The notes under the pieces were generated by a model. That model saw only the letters and a program-made list of their open reading frames with translations, was not told the origin of the DNA and ran no database searches. This document shows, piece by piece, positions 55,301 through 63,403 of a stretch of 64,000 nucleotides of DNA. The stretch covers positions 592,430 to 656,429 of the forward strand of contig NZ_FOBF01000002.1 in assembly GCF_900109355.1 (NCBI RefSeq). Reading direction: 5' to 3'. The position numbers and the translations under genes were made by a program. The first letter of the stretch is position 1. Each line of letters begins with the position of its first letter. The DNA is from Nonomuraea pusilla (GTDB taxonomy: Bacteria > Actinomycetota > Actinomycetes > Streptosporangiales > Streptosporangiaceae).

Positions 55301-58137
55301 AGGTGCGGCTCGGCAACCCCGAGAACGGGACGCTGGTCGGCTCGGTCGACGTCCCCGGCACCGGCGGCTGGCAGACGTTCCAGGATGTGACGCTGAGCCT
55401 GACGAATCCGCCGACGGTCAGCGGGCCGGTGTACTTCGTCGTACGCAAGCCGGCGAGCGCGGCGGACAACGCCTACCTGATCAACGTCAACTGGGTCGAC
55501 TTCCTCGGGAACGGCGTCACGGCCAACCAGCGCCCGAAGGTGACCGTCACGGCGAACCCGACATCGGGTACCGCTCCGCTGAAGGTGGACTTCAAGGCTG
55601 CGGCCACCGACCCTGACGGTGACACCCCGCTCACCTACAAGTGGGACTTCGGAGTGAACGGAGCCCCACAGCCGACCACCGCCGACGCCGGCTACACCTA
55701 CGCCGCGCCGGGGACCTACACCGCCGCGGTCACCGTGACCGACGCCAAGGGCGCGGCGACGACGGAGCAGATCGCGGTCAAGGTGGACCCGGCGAACACG
55801 CCGTGCCTGTCCGGGCGCTCCGACGACTTCCTCGGGACGGAGCTCGACCGCAACCGCTGGTCGGCCATCCGGGAGAACCAGAACCTGAAGATCGCCGACG
55901 GCAAGCTGGTCGTCCCGACGTCCAACACGGACCTCTACGGAGCCGGCGGGAACACGTCGAACATCGTCGTGCAGCCGGCGCCGGGCGGAGCCTGGACGGC
56001 CACGGCCAAGGTCACCCTCAACGCGCGCGATCAGTTCCAGCAGGCGGGGCTGGTCCTCTACGGCGACGACGACAACTACGCCAAGATCGTGCTGCAGGCG
56101 CGCGGCACCAACGACCACGCCAACCGCATCTTCCAGTTCATCCGGGAGGAGAACGGCAAGCCGAACGAGGTGTCGGCGAGCAACACGGCCGCGCTCGGGG
56201 ACGCCTACCCCGACACCGTGTACGTCCGGCTCGTCAGCGACGGCACCAACCTGACCGCCCACTATTCGGCGGACGGCACCACCTTCACCGCCATGCCGGA
56301 GACGAAGAAGCTCGCCGGCATCAGCAGCCCGAAGATCGGCCTGCTCGCCCTGTCCGGTAACGGCACCCACCCGGTGATCGACGCGTCCTTCGACTGGTTC
56401 CAGATCACCCCGGACGACACGGCGACCGCGTCGGGTCCGGACGACGAGTTCGACGGCACCGCGCTCGACGGCTGCCGCTGGAACGCGATCGTGCGCTCCG
56501 ACCCCTCCGCTGTACGGGTGACCGGCGGCAATCTGGAGATCGACACCTCCAAGGGCGACATCTTCGGCACGGACAACACCGGGCCGAAGAACGTCGTCCT
56601 GCAGAAGGCGCCGGACGGCGACTGGACGCTGGAGACCAAGATCGACGGCTCGGCGTTCAACCAGGCCTTCCACCAGGGCGGGCTCATGGTGTACGCCGGT
56701 GACGACGACTACGTGAAGTTCGGCTTCGTCACCGACAACGCCGCCGGTTCGGCGGTGCAGCGCAGGCTCGAACTGCGCAGCGAGGTCGGCGGGGCCGTGC
56801 AGCAACCGCAGCCGCAGGTCACCTCGCTCCCCGGCGGCGTGTGGTGGCTGCGCCTGAAGAAGGAGGGGGACGCCTTCCACGGGTCCTACTCCCCCGACGG
56901 CACCAAGTGGACCGAGATGGGTGCGAACGGAACACCCGCGCCGGTGAAGAACGGCAAGGTGGCGAGCGGTGCGAAGGCCGGCGTGTACGCCTTCGGCGTC
57001 AACCAGACCGAGTCGAAGACAGCCAAGTTCGCCTACTTCCACCTCTCCCAGGGCGGCACGGGAAGCAACGACAAGACCGCGCCGGTGACGAGTTCCACGA
57101 CCGATCCCGCGCAGCCAGGAAACGGCTGGTTCACCGGCCCGGTCACGGTCACGCTGACGGCCGCCGACGAGGCGGGCGGCAGCGGGGTCGACCGTACCGA
57201 GTACCAGATCGACGGCGGCGCCTGGACCGCGTACACCGCCCCGGTCGTCGTCTCCGGAGACGGCTCGCACACGTTGGCCTACCGCTCGGCGGACAAGGCG
57301 GGCAACGTCGAGACCGCCAAGACCCTCGCGGTCAAGGTGGACGCGACGGCGCCGATGACCACCGTGGAGTCCGTGGCGGGGAACGAGGACGGGTGGCACA
57401 ACCAGGCGGTACCGGTCAGCCTGACCGCGACGGACGAGACGGCCGGCGTGGCGGGCATCGAGTACTCGCTGGACGGCGGCCCCTGGACGCCGTACACGGA
57501 CACGGTCAGCGTCTCGGGCGAGGGGCAGCATGAGCTGCGCTACCGCTCGACCGACAAGGCCGGGAACGTCGAGGACGTCAAGGCGGTGAACGTCAAGATC
57601 GACACCAAGGCGCCGACTGTCCTCGTCTCCGGTGTGGCGGCCGGCGAGAAGTACGGCGACAGTCAGGACCTCGGCATCGGCTGGGAGGCCGTCGACTCGG
57701 GGTCCGGTGTCAAGTCGGTGATCGGCACGCTGGACGGCAAGCCGTTCGAGCCGGGCAAGGTCCTGGCGCTGTACGAGCTCCCGCTGGGCGAGCACACGCT
57801 CACCGTCACCGCCGTCAACAAGGCCGGCAACCAGACGGAACAGACGGTGACGTTCTCCGTCGTCACCTCGACGGCCGACATCGCCGGCCTGATCGACCGC
57901 TTCGCAGCCGCCGGGAAGCTCACCGAACAGGACGCGCACAAGCTCCGCGGCGACCTCGCCGGCGTCCTCGACGCCGAGACCAAGGAGAAGGCGAAGAGCA
58001 AGATCATCAAGGAGCTGGAGAAGTTCAAGGACCTCGTCACCGACGGCAAGACCGTCGCGGACGACCAGGTCCGTGACACGCTCCTCCGCGACGCCGACGC
58101 GCTGATCTCTCAGTACGGCGGCGCTCCGAAGGGCTGA
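52378..58137 (+). CDS. Secreted multidomain ThuA / sorbosone-dehydrogenase-like protein with PKD and CBM6 domains
   Basis: 1919 residues, exported by an N-terminal signal (about 1-37, ending PTPARA). Domains in order: ThuA-like (about 40-262, FKVLVFSKTTGFRHDSI, GGGFVGVHAAADSGY), glucose/sorbosone dehydrogenase-type beta-propeller (about 275-690, ECCHHGGGMLMDHKTGDLWI), PKD (about 703-790), CBM6 (about 901-1045, NIGFIQDGDWWSF), a second PKD (1051-1140), two concanavalin-like beta-xylosidase-C2 modules (1142-1345, 1354-1557), Ig-like repeats with EYQIDGGAWTAY / EYSLDGGPWTPY (1565-1835), and a C-terminal helical FIMAH-type domain. Probably binds and oxidises or trims polysaccharide outside the cell. 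No cell-wall anchor motif. GTG 52378 has AAGGAG upstream. Confidence 0.9.
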   Translation: MTAHDHRTLRRTAATMALALVLPVLSLLAPPTPARADTAAPAFKVLVFSKTTGFRHDSIPDGIAAVQKLGQDNGFAVDTTEDGAKFTDENLAQYQAVIFMSTTGDPLGTQEQKDAFQRYIQKGGGFVGVHAAADSGYGWSWYGKLVGAYFKSHPAIQQATVTVEDPAHPSTANLPTSWSRTDEWYDYQANPRGTVHVLTSLNEKSYSGGTMGVDHPNTWCQDYDGGRSWYTGLGHTKQSFTEPQFLSLLLGGIKTAAGVVKADCSASQTGSFEKVTLDDNTSNPMMLDVAQDGRVFYIDRMGEVKIIKPAGGTVTAGKLSVFTANESGLLGLALDRDFATNNWAYLLYSPAGENVDRLSRFTVKGDTLDMTSEKKVLDVPVQRAECCHHGGGMLMDHKTGDLWIATGDNTNPFASDGYTPIDERSGRASWDAQRTSGNTNDLSGKLLRIHPEADGTYSVPAGNLFAAGTEKTRPEIYGMGFRNPFRIGLDPKTGYPMVADYGPDAGSASATRGPQNTVEWNLITKPGNYGWPYCVGDNSPYIDYDFASKTSGSAFNCAAPVNDSPNNTGLTNLPAAIPATVWYHYSADAQNFPELNGGAPMAGPVYRYDPNLQSDVKWPGYWDGKAIFAEWNSSKMFSLQLNEDATKLVKINQLFKSMSFKKPMHFRFGPDGALYLIEWGSGFGGDNADSGIYRIEYIKGNRPPIARASADKTDGPVPLEVKFSSEGTRDPDGKALTYAWDFDGDGTADSTDPNPTYTYTKAGQYSAVLTVTNADKKTATASVAIAAGNTRPKVTLDPPPNGGFFEFGDQVKYKVTVTDPEDGAIDCDKVQIQALLGHDSHGHPLDQQKGCEGVLQTLTDSGHGTDDNLFYVIEASYTDNGGADGAKPLTGRGQVILQTKRRQAEHFTESGRVADGKGTDSAGVQIENTSDPQGGAKNIGFIQDGDWWSFAPVSLTSITGIRLRAASASAGGTVQVRLGNPENGTLVGSVDVPGTGGWQTFQDVTLSLTNPPTVSGPVYFVVRKPASAADNAYLINVNWVDFLGNGVTANQRPKVTVTANPTSGTAPLKVDFKAAATDPDGDTPLTYKWDFGVNGAPQPTTADAGYTYAAPGTYTAAVTVTDAKGAATTEQIAVKVDPANTPCLSGRSDDFLGTELDRNRWSAIRENQNLKIADGKLVVPTSNTDLYGAGGNTSNIVVQPAPGGAWTATAKVTLNARDQFQQAGLVLYGDDDNYAKIVLQARGTNDHANRIFQFIREENGKPNEVSASNTAALGDAYPDTVYVRLVSDGTNLTAHYSADGTTFTAMPETKKLAGISSPKIGLLALSGNGTHPVIDASFDWFQITPDDTATASGPDDEFDGTALDGCRWNAIVRSDPSAVRVTGGNLEIDTSKGDIFGTDNTGPKNVVLQKAPDGDWTLETKIDGSAFNQAFHQGGLMVYAGDDDYVKFGFVTDNAAGSAVQRRLELRSEVGGAVQQPQPQVTSLPGGVWWLRLKKEGDAFHGSYSPDGTKWTEMGANGTPAPVKNGKVASGAKAGVYAFGVNQTESKTAKFAYFHLSQGGTGSNDKTAPVTSSTTDPAQPGNGWFTGPVTVTLTAADEAGGSGVDRTEYQIDGGAWTAYTAPVVVSGDGSHTLAYRSADKAGNVETAKTLAVKVDATAPMTTVESVAGNEDGWHNQAVPVSLTATDETAGVAGIEYSLDGGPWTPYTDTVSVSGEGQHELRYRSTDKAGNVEDVKAVNVKIDTKAPTVLVSGVAAGEKYGDSQDLGIGWEAVDSGSGVKSVIGTLDGKPFEPGKVLALYELPLGEHTLTVTAVNKAGNQTEQTVTFSVVTSTADIAGLIDRFAAAGKLTEQDAHKLRGDLAGVLDAETKEKAKSKIIKELEKFKDLVTDGKTVADDQVRDTLLRDADALISQYGGAPKG

Positions 58138-58212
58138 CCATGAGCGGGGCCACGGCCCCGAGAGGCACAGGGTGACCGGAAAGAGCTCCGGAAACCCGCC
58201 GACTCACCCGAA

Positions 58213-58242
58213 GGTGCCCCGCGATGCCTGTCGCGGGGCACC
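58213..58242 (+). terminator. Terminator hairpin after the ThuA-domain gene
   Basis: Perfect 12-bp stem (58213-58224 with 58231-58242) and 6-nt loop. A second hairpin of 7 bp with a 2-nt loop precedes it at 58145-58160. Together they separate the large gene from the laccase operon. Confidence 0.75.
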
Positions 58243-58285
58243 ACCCCCTCCGCTCCGCCCACGTGTCCATCGGGAGGTGGAAGCC

Positions 58286-58987
58286 ATGACCCGACCCAAG
58301 GCAGCACCAGTAGTCCGGCCTGTGGCGCGCAGCCGGAAGGCGACGGCGGCCCCGCGTCCGACGCGGGGCTGGGTGACCCTCGCCATCGCGTTCGCGCTCG
58401 GCGCGCTCGTCTCCGGTGGACTGGTGTTCGCGGTGACCCGGCCCGGTCCGACGGAGCAGGCCGCCGACAGCCTCCGCGCGCAGTCGGCCCTGCGGGACAG
58501 GGAGCAGATCCAAGCCCTCACCACGCTGGCTCGCGCCACGCGCGACCGGCTCGCTCCCGTGCTCGACGGTCTGGAACGGGCCCTCGCCGCCGACCCGCGT
58601 ACCGGCGGCGCACCGCCTGCCGCCGACGTCGCGAACTGGCGAAAGGCGACCGCGGCGGCGGTCGCGGACTTCGCCGACCCGCCGTCCGGCGAGACCGCCA
58701 CCAACGTGGCGAGGGCCGGCCTCGCCTCCGCGGTACGGCAGATCTCCACCGCCGTCGACACGTACGCAGCCTCGCAGGCACTGACCGGGTCCGCCCGGGA
58801 GACCGTGATGCTCCTCGCCGTCCGGCAGCGCGCTGACGCGGTCTTCACCTGGTCCGCCGGCGCCACCGCTCTGGACGCGGTGAACGTCGACGCGGGCCAC
58901 GGGCACCAGCACGTGTTCCTGCCGGCCTCACCCGGCAGCGAGGCGCTCACCGCCGATCCCGAACCCGAAGGGAGTCAACGTCCATGA
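58286..58987 (+). CDS. Single-pass membrane protein of the laccase operon (unknown function)
   Basis: 233 residues. A basic N-terminus (about 1-27) is followed by one transmembrane helix (GWVTLAIAFALGALVSGGLVFAV) and an Ala-rich, probably helical extracytoplasmic region (about 55-215) with paired Ala/Arg heptads, suggesting a helical bundle. Near the end is a His cluster, DAGHGHQHVFLP, which could bind copper. No family recognised. ATG 58286 has GGGAGGTGG upstream; its stop overlaps the next start in ATGA, so it belongs with the CopC-like and laccase genes. Confidence 0.8.
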   Translation: MTRPKAAPVVRPVARSRKATAAPRPTRGWVTLAIAFALGALVSGGLVFAVTRPGPTEQAADSLRAQSALRDREQIQALTTLARATRDRLAPVLDGLERALAADPRTGGAPPAADVANWRKATAAAVADFADPPSGETATNVARAGLASAVRQISTAVDTYAASQALTGSARETVMLLAVRQRADAVFTWSAGATALDAVNVDAGHGHQHVFLPASPGSEALTADPEPEGSQRP

Positions 58988-59619
58988 ACGTGACACTGCG
59001 AAACGCCGTAGCGGCTGCCCTGTTCGCCGGTCTCGCCATGCTGTTCGGCGCGCCGGCGGCTTCCGCCCACGGCGGACCGATCGTCCTGGAGGTCGCCGGA
59101 GATGGCAGCCACGGCGTCAACGTCGTCGCCACCTGGAAGAAGGACCGTCATCCCGTGCGGGACACCGTCATCGGGGCAGCGGTCGCGACCTCGACCGACG
59201 GCCGTTCCTTCGGACCGGTTCAGCTTGTCTCCGCGCCCGAGGGCCAGAACCTCTACCACGTCGCCCAGCCGCTCCCGACAGGCGAATGGCGGGTCACGGT
59301 GACCACGACCGAACCCGCCGAGACGCGTAAGACGGTGAAGGTGGTGGCGCGGGACATCGCCGCCGCCGCCCAGCCGGAGCAGGTCGCCGCCCCAGAAGCG
59401 GGGCAGGGCGCCGAGGCGCCTGTGCGGGCCGCCACCTCCGAGCCGGAGCAGGGGGCGAAGGGACCGGTGCGGGCCGTCGCCGCCGAGGAACCGGCGGGCA
59501 CGGCCGACCTGACGCTCACCGTCGTGGTGGTCGCGGTGGGGGTCCTGGTCGCGGTGGTGACCGGTGTCACGGTCCGGAGGCAGCTGCTCCGTGGCAAGGG
59601 GCCGGCCATCCGTTCCTAG
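58984..59619 (+). CDS. CopC/YcnI-like exported protein with C-terminal membrane anchor
   Basis: 211 residues: signal peptide (about 1-28, ending ASA) so that the mature protein would begin His-Gly-Gly-Pro, as in CopC-type copper proteins; a beta-rich domain to about residue 120 (IVLEVAGDGSHGVNVVATWKK, QPLPTGEWRVTVTTTEPAE); a Pro/Glu/Ala linker with a near-repeated AxEPEQGAxxPVRA unit; and a transmembrane helix near residues 173-195. Copper handling is inferred from the N-terminal His and the laccase neighbour; sequence similarity to CopC is weak, and a different beta-sandwich role is possible. Confidence 0.7.
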   Translation: MNVTLRNAVAAALFAGLAMLFGAPAASAHGGPIVLEVAGDGSHGVNVVATWKKDRHPVRDTVIGAAVATSTDGRSFGPVQLVSAPEGQNLYHVAQPLPTGEWRVTVTTTEPAETRKTVKVVARDIAAAAQPEQVAAPEAGQGAEAPVRAATSEPEQGAKGPVRAVAAEEPAGTADLTLTVVVVAVGVLVAVVTGVTVRRQLLRGKGPAIRS

Positions 59620-59697
59620 AGGGATCGATCCGGCCTGCCGCGATGGCTGGAACGGCGTCTCGCGGCCGAGCGGGATACCGACACAGATTGGGGAACC

Positions 59698-60693
59698 ATG
59701 ACAGAAAGCAGCAGAAGGATCACGGGAGGCATGCTCTCCCGGCGAACCTTCACCACGACCGCGGCGGCCGTCGCGGTCGCTCCGTTCACAGCCTCCTTAC
59801 CGGCCGACACGGCGCAGGCTGAGCAGACCGCCCGCATGGGTGGAGGCACCGTCCGCCGCATCACCCTCTACGCCGAGAACCTGCCGAACGGCCAGATGGG
59901 GTACGGCCTGGAGCCCGGCAAGGCCACGATCCCCGGACCGCTCATCGAGATGGCCGAGGGCGAGACCCTTGAGATCGAGCTGGTCAACAACCTGGAGGTG
60001 GCTGCCAGCCTGCACGTGCACGGAGTGGACTACGACACGGCCAGCGACGGCACGCGGATGAACGACAGCGTGGTGGAACCAGGAGGCCGGCGCACCTACA
60101 CCTGGCGGACCCACGCGCCGGGACGGCGACCGGGGGGCGGCATCGAGATCGGCAGCGCGGGCTACTGGCACTACCATGACCACGTCGTCGGGACCGACCA
60201 CGGCACGGGCGGCATCAAGAAGGGGCTCTACGGGCCGCTGATCGTTCGCCGGAAGGGCGACGTGCTGCCGGACAAGCAGTTCACCGTGGTGTTCAACGAC
60301 ATGCAGATCAACAATCTCAAGGAAGGTCCCACCTTCACCGCGAAGCTCGGCGAACGAGTGGAGTTCGTCGTGATCACTCACGGGAGTGTCTTCCATACCT
60401 TCCACCTCCACGGCCATCGTTGGGCCGACAACCGCACGGGCCTGCTGCAGACCCCTCACGAACCGACCCGGATCATCGACACCAAGACCACCGGGCCGGC
60501 CGAGTCGTTCGGATTCCAGGTGCTCGCCTGCGAGCGCGTCGGCCCCGGGATGTGGATGTATCACTGCCACGTCCAGACGCACTCGGACATGGGGATGACC
60601 GGCATGTTCGCGGTGACCGACGCGGACGGGAGCGTGCCGGGAGGGCCGACCCCGAGGGACACGCCGGACCATTCGCTCGGCATGCGGCACTGA
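59698..60693 (+). CDS. Two-domain multicopper oxidase (small laccase)
   Basis: 331 residues, the length of the small laccases EpoA/SLAC of Streptomyces (about 340), which trimerise to build the trinuclear copper site. Tat signal with SRRTF (about 15-19). Copper motifs are complete: [26 protein letters not shown] and [13 protein letters not shown] with the type-1 Cys, His and Met. Oxidises phenols with O2 outside the cell. ATG 59698 has GGGGAA upstream; 78 bp separate it from the CopC-like gene. No terminator is evident before the GH20 promoter. Confidence 0.95.
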   Translation: MTESSRRITGGMLSRRTFTTTAAAVAVAPFTASLPADTAQAEQTARMGGGTVRRITLYAENLPNGQMGYGLEPGKATIPGPLIEMAEGETLEIELVNNLEVAASLHVHGVDYDTASDGTRMNDSVVEPGGRRTYTWRTHAPGRRPGGGIEIGSAGYWHYHDHVVGTDHGTGGIKKGLYGPLIVRRKGDVLPDKQFTVVFNDMQINNLKEGPTFTAKLGERVEFVVITHGSVFHTFHLHGHRWADNRTGLLQTPHEPTRIIDTKTTGPAESFGFQVLACERVGPGMWMYHCHVQTHSDMGMTGMFAVTDADGSVPGGPTPRDTPDHSLGMRH

Positions 60694-60781
60694 CTCCCCT
60701 GGCCGGCGTTGCCGAGCCACGCAGCTCCGCTCTCGGCTTCCCGTCTGTGCCGTGGGCGATGCCTCCTGGCCATCTCCGCCG

Positions 60782-60797
60782 ACCGGCCTAGACCACT
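60782..60797. promoter_or_regulatory. dre-like DasR operator 1
   Basis: ACCGGCCTAGACCACT matches the published DasR-responsive consensus ACTGGTCTAGACCACT at 14 of 16 positions. DasR (GntR/HutC family) represses chitin and N-acetylglucosamine genes until glucosamine 6-phosphate binds. Located about 110 bp upstream of the GH20 gene. Confidence 0.7.
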
Positions 60798-60837
60798 GAT
60801 GCCGATCTCGGGGAACTCGCGCACCTCAGCCACCCTG

Positions 60838-60853
60838 ACTGGTCTATACCGAT
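60838..60853. promoter_or_regulatory. dre-like DasR operator 2
   Basis: ACTGGTCTATACCGAT matches the same consensus at 13 of 16 positions, 56 bp after site 1. It lies just upstream of a -10-like TAGGCT at 60895-60900, where bound repressor could block polymerase. Confidence 0.68.
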
Positions 60854-60903
60854 GCTCGCAGTTGATGTATAACTCGTTCAATCTCTCTCATAGTTAGGCT
60901 GAA

Positions 60904-63282
60904 GTGCGCATGAAACGACATGCACCTCGATTCCTCGGAGGGATCGCGCTCGCACTCGCGTTATCCACCCCGCTCCTCGTGGTCCAGTCCGCGAAGGCCA
61001 CCCCCCTCGGTGGGAACAGCAGCGTCAACGCCAGGCCGGATGTCGTGCCCGCCCTCCAGCAGTGGGAGGGAGGCACGGGCTCGTTCGAGTTACGCGAGCA
61101 CAGCCGGATCGTGCTCGCCAAGAAGCAGGTCAAGGAACTCGACGACCAGGGGACGCGACTCTCCGCCGAGATCGAGCAGGTGACAGGGCGGAAGCTGGAC
61201 GTCTCACCACGGACCCCGCAGGACGGCGACATCGTCCTGTCGATCGATCCCGCCCTGGCAGGCCCCGGCGGCGCGCGATTCGCCGAAGAGGGCTACACGC
61301 TCACCGTCACCGATCACAACGTGACGATCGCCGCCCCCACCGCGACGGGCGTCTACTACGGCACGCGAAGCCTTCTGCAGATCCTGCTGCTCGACGACGG
61401 GCGCGACTCGCTCCCCGTGGGCAGAGCCGTGGACTGGCCCAACTACAAGGTGCGCGGCTTCATGCTGGACGTCGGACGGCGCTTCTTCACCGCCGACTAC
61501 ATCCGCGACTACCTCCGGCTGATGGGCTGGTTCAAGCTCAACCAGCTGCAGCTGCACCTGAACGACAACGGTTTCAAGGGCAACAAGCCCTCCTGGAGCC
61601 AGGTCCAGGCCGGTTTCCGGCTCAAGACCGACAACCCCGAACTGGCCGGGCTGGCCTCCGCGGACGGGGCCTACGACCGCGCGGACTGGGACTCCTTCGA
61701 GGACACCGCCGCCGCGAACGGCGTCACGATCATCCCCGAGATCGACGCCCCCGCCCACTCCCTGGCCTTCATCCGCTTCCGCCCGTCGCTCGGCCTCAAC
61801 AACGGCGAGTCCGACCACCTCGACCTGTCCAAGCCGGAGACCACCGCTTTCATGAAGTCGGTCTTCGACGAGTTCGTGCCCTGGTTCCGCAGCCCCGACG
61901 TGCACTTCGGCGCCGACGAGTACACGGTCGACAAGCCTCGCTACAAGACCTACTTCAACGAGATGGCCGCCCACATCCGTGCGCTCGGCAAACACCCGCG
62001 GGCCTGGGGCAGCCTGTCCATCATGGCGGCCAACACCGACGGCTACGACCGCGACGTGACCATGAACAGCTGGAACAACGGCTGGTACGGACCACAGGCC
62101 ATCAAGCGGGACGGCTACTCCTTCATCAACACCAATGACGCGCTGCTCTACATCGTCCCCTTCGCGGGCTACTACCACGGCCGCGGGCTGGACGGGAAGT
62201 ACCTCTACGACCAGTGGGAGCCGCACGTCTTCCCCGGCGGGCAGAGCGTGGCCCCCGGTGACCCGCGGCTCCTCGGCGCCATGTCCGCGGTGTGGAACGA
62301 CTTGACCGAGGCCACCTACACGGAGCTGGACGTCCACGGGCTGGTCGAGCCCACCTTCGGCGTGCTGGCTCAGAAGATGTGGAGCGGGGCCACGTCAGGC
62401 GTGCCGTACAGCGCCTTCCTCGGCACCGTGCGCAAGCTCGGCGTGGGCCCGGGGCTGACGAAGGTCTCCACCACGCTCACGGCGTCGGCCAGCGGAGAGG
62501 TGAGCCTGGGCAAGCAGGCGACGGCCTCCGCCGGGGAGGCGGCCGCGGCGTTCGACGGGGCCCGCACCACGAAGTGGGCCAGTGGTCCGGGAGACAAAGC
62601 CTGGCTGCAGGTCGACCTCGGCAAGCCGTTCGCGATCAGCGAGGTCGAGCTGGACTGGGCGCCCGAGTACGGCCGCGACTACGACATCCTCGTGTCCAGG
62701 GACGGCGAGAACTGGAGCACGGTCGCCCGCCGTACGGGCCGCGAGGCAGCCGGAGCCGACACCCTCGCCTTCGAACCGGTGACCGCACGACACGTACGGC
62801 TCGTCGGCACTCAGGCGGGCAGGCGGCACGACGGATACGCCCTGTGGAGCATGCGCGTCCTGGAGGTGCCGGACCTGGCGCTGCACCGGCCGACGACGGC
62901 GTCCTCCTCGGAGGTGCCGAGCCTGGCGCCGGAGAACGCCACCGACGGAGACCCCAGGACCAGATGGGCCAGCGCCTACCGCGACGGCGAATGGATCCAG
63001 GTCGACCTCGGCTCCCCTCAGACCGTCCAGCGAGTGCTCCTCGACTGGGAGACGGCCTCCGGCCGCGACTACGACATCCAGGTCTCCGACGACGCCGCGT
63101 CCTGGAAGACAGTCCTCTCGGTACGCGACAGACCGGAGGGCGCTCGCGTGGACGAGCTCACCTTCGCTCCGGTGACCGCCCGCTACGTTCGGATGCAGGG
63201 CGTCAAACGGACCTCTTCCTTCGGCTACTCACTGCACAGCTTCGAGATTCGTTCGCTGAGCCCCCAGCCGGACCCGGCCTGA
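60904..63282 (+). CDS. Secreted GH20 beta-N-acetylhexosaminidase with two CBM32-type domains
   Basis: 792 residues. Signal peptide (about 1-33), GH20 N-terminal domain (about 45-170), catalytic barrel (about 175-510) with the family Asp-Glu pair D338-E339 in VHFGADEYTVD and the substrate-box tryptophans in NSWNNGWYG, then two F5/8-type carbohydrate-binding domains (about 522-655 and 658-790), each with a copy of GRDYDI. Removes terminal GlcNAc/GalNAc from chitooligomers or N-glycans. Start is GTG 60904 or ATG 60910; TAGGCT at 60895-60900 is so close that the message may be leaderless. The dre-like sites upstream suggest control by GlcNAc status. Confidence 0.95.
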   Translation: MRMKRHAPRFLGGIALALALSTPLLVVQSAKATPLGGNSSVNARPDVVPALQQWEGGTGSFELREHSRIVLAKKQVKELDDQGTRLSAEIEQVTGRKLDVSPRTPQDGDIVLSIDPALAGPGGARFAEEGYTLTVTDHNVTIAAPTATGVYYGTRSLLQILLLDDGRDSLPVGRAVDWPNYKVRGFMLDVGRRFFTADYIRDYLRLMGWFKLNQLQLHLNDNGFKGNKPSWSQVQAGFRLKTDNPELAGLASADGAYDRADWDSFEDTAAANGVTIIPEIDAPAHSLAFIRFRPSLGLNNGESDHLDLSKPETTAFMKSVFDEFVPWFRSPDVHFGADEYTVDKPRYKTYFNEMAAHIRALGKHPRAWGSLSIMAANTDGYDRDVTMNSWNNGWYGPQAIKRDGYSFINTNDALLYIVPFAGYYHGRGLDGKYLYDQWEPHVFPGGQSVAPGDPRLLGAMSAVWNDLTEATYTELDVHGLVEPTFGVLAQKMWSGATSGVPYSAFLGTVRKLGVGPGLTKVSTTLTASASGEVSLGKQATASAGEAAAAFDGARTTKWASGPGDKAWLQVDLGKPFAISEVELDWAPEYGRDYDILVSRDGENWSTVARRTGREAAGADTLAFEPVTARHVRLVGTQAGRRHDGYALWSMRVLEVPDLALHRPTTASSSEVPSLAPENATDGDPRTRWASAYRDGEWIQVDLGSPQTVQRVLLDWETASGRDYDIQVSDDAASWKTVLSVRDRPEGARVDELTFAPVTARYVRMQGVKRTSSFGYSLHSFEIRSLSPQPDPA

Positions 63283-63320
63283 AGCGTGCCTGATCGATGA
63301 CCTCAGGTGTTGCGGTCGGA

Positions 63321-63367
63321 CGGATCCAGCCCCTGCCGTCCACCACGGATGGCAGGGGCTGGATCCG
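63321..63367. terminator. Bidirectional terminator between GH20 and FadR-type genes
   Basis: Near-perfect 21-bp stem: 17 bp perfect (63321-63337 with 63351-63367), then four further pairs including one G-T, and a 5-nt loop. It sits midway between convergent stops at 63282 and 63404 and can serve both strands. Confidence 0.85.
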
Positions 63368-63403
63368 GCGCGACATCCCTGAATGGTCCGGTCCTGGTGC
63401 CGG

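Noticed and set aside
54028..57939. 1303-codon open frame on the minus strand opposite the ThuA-domain gene
   Set aside because: Arg/Val/Gly-rich low-information protein without domains; a typical high-GC antisense shadow of a gene with clear domains.
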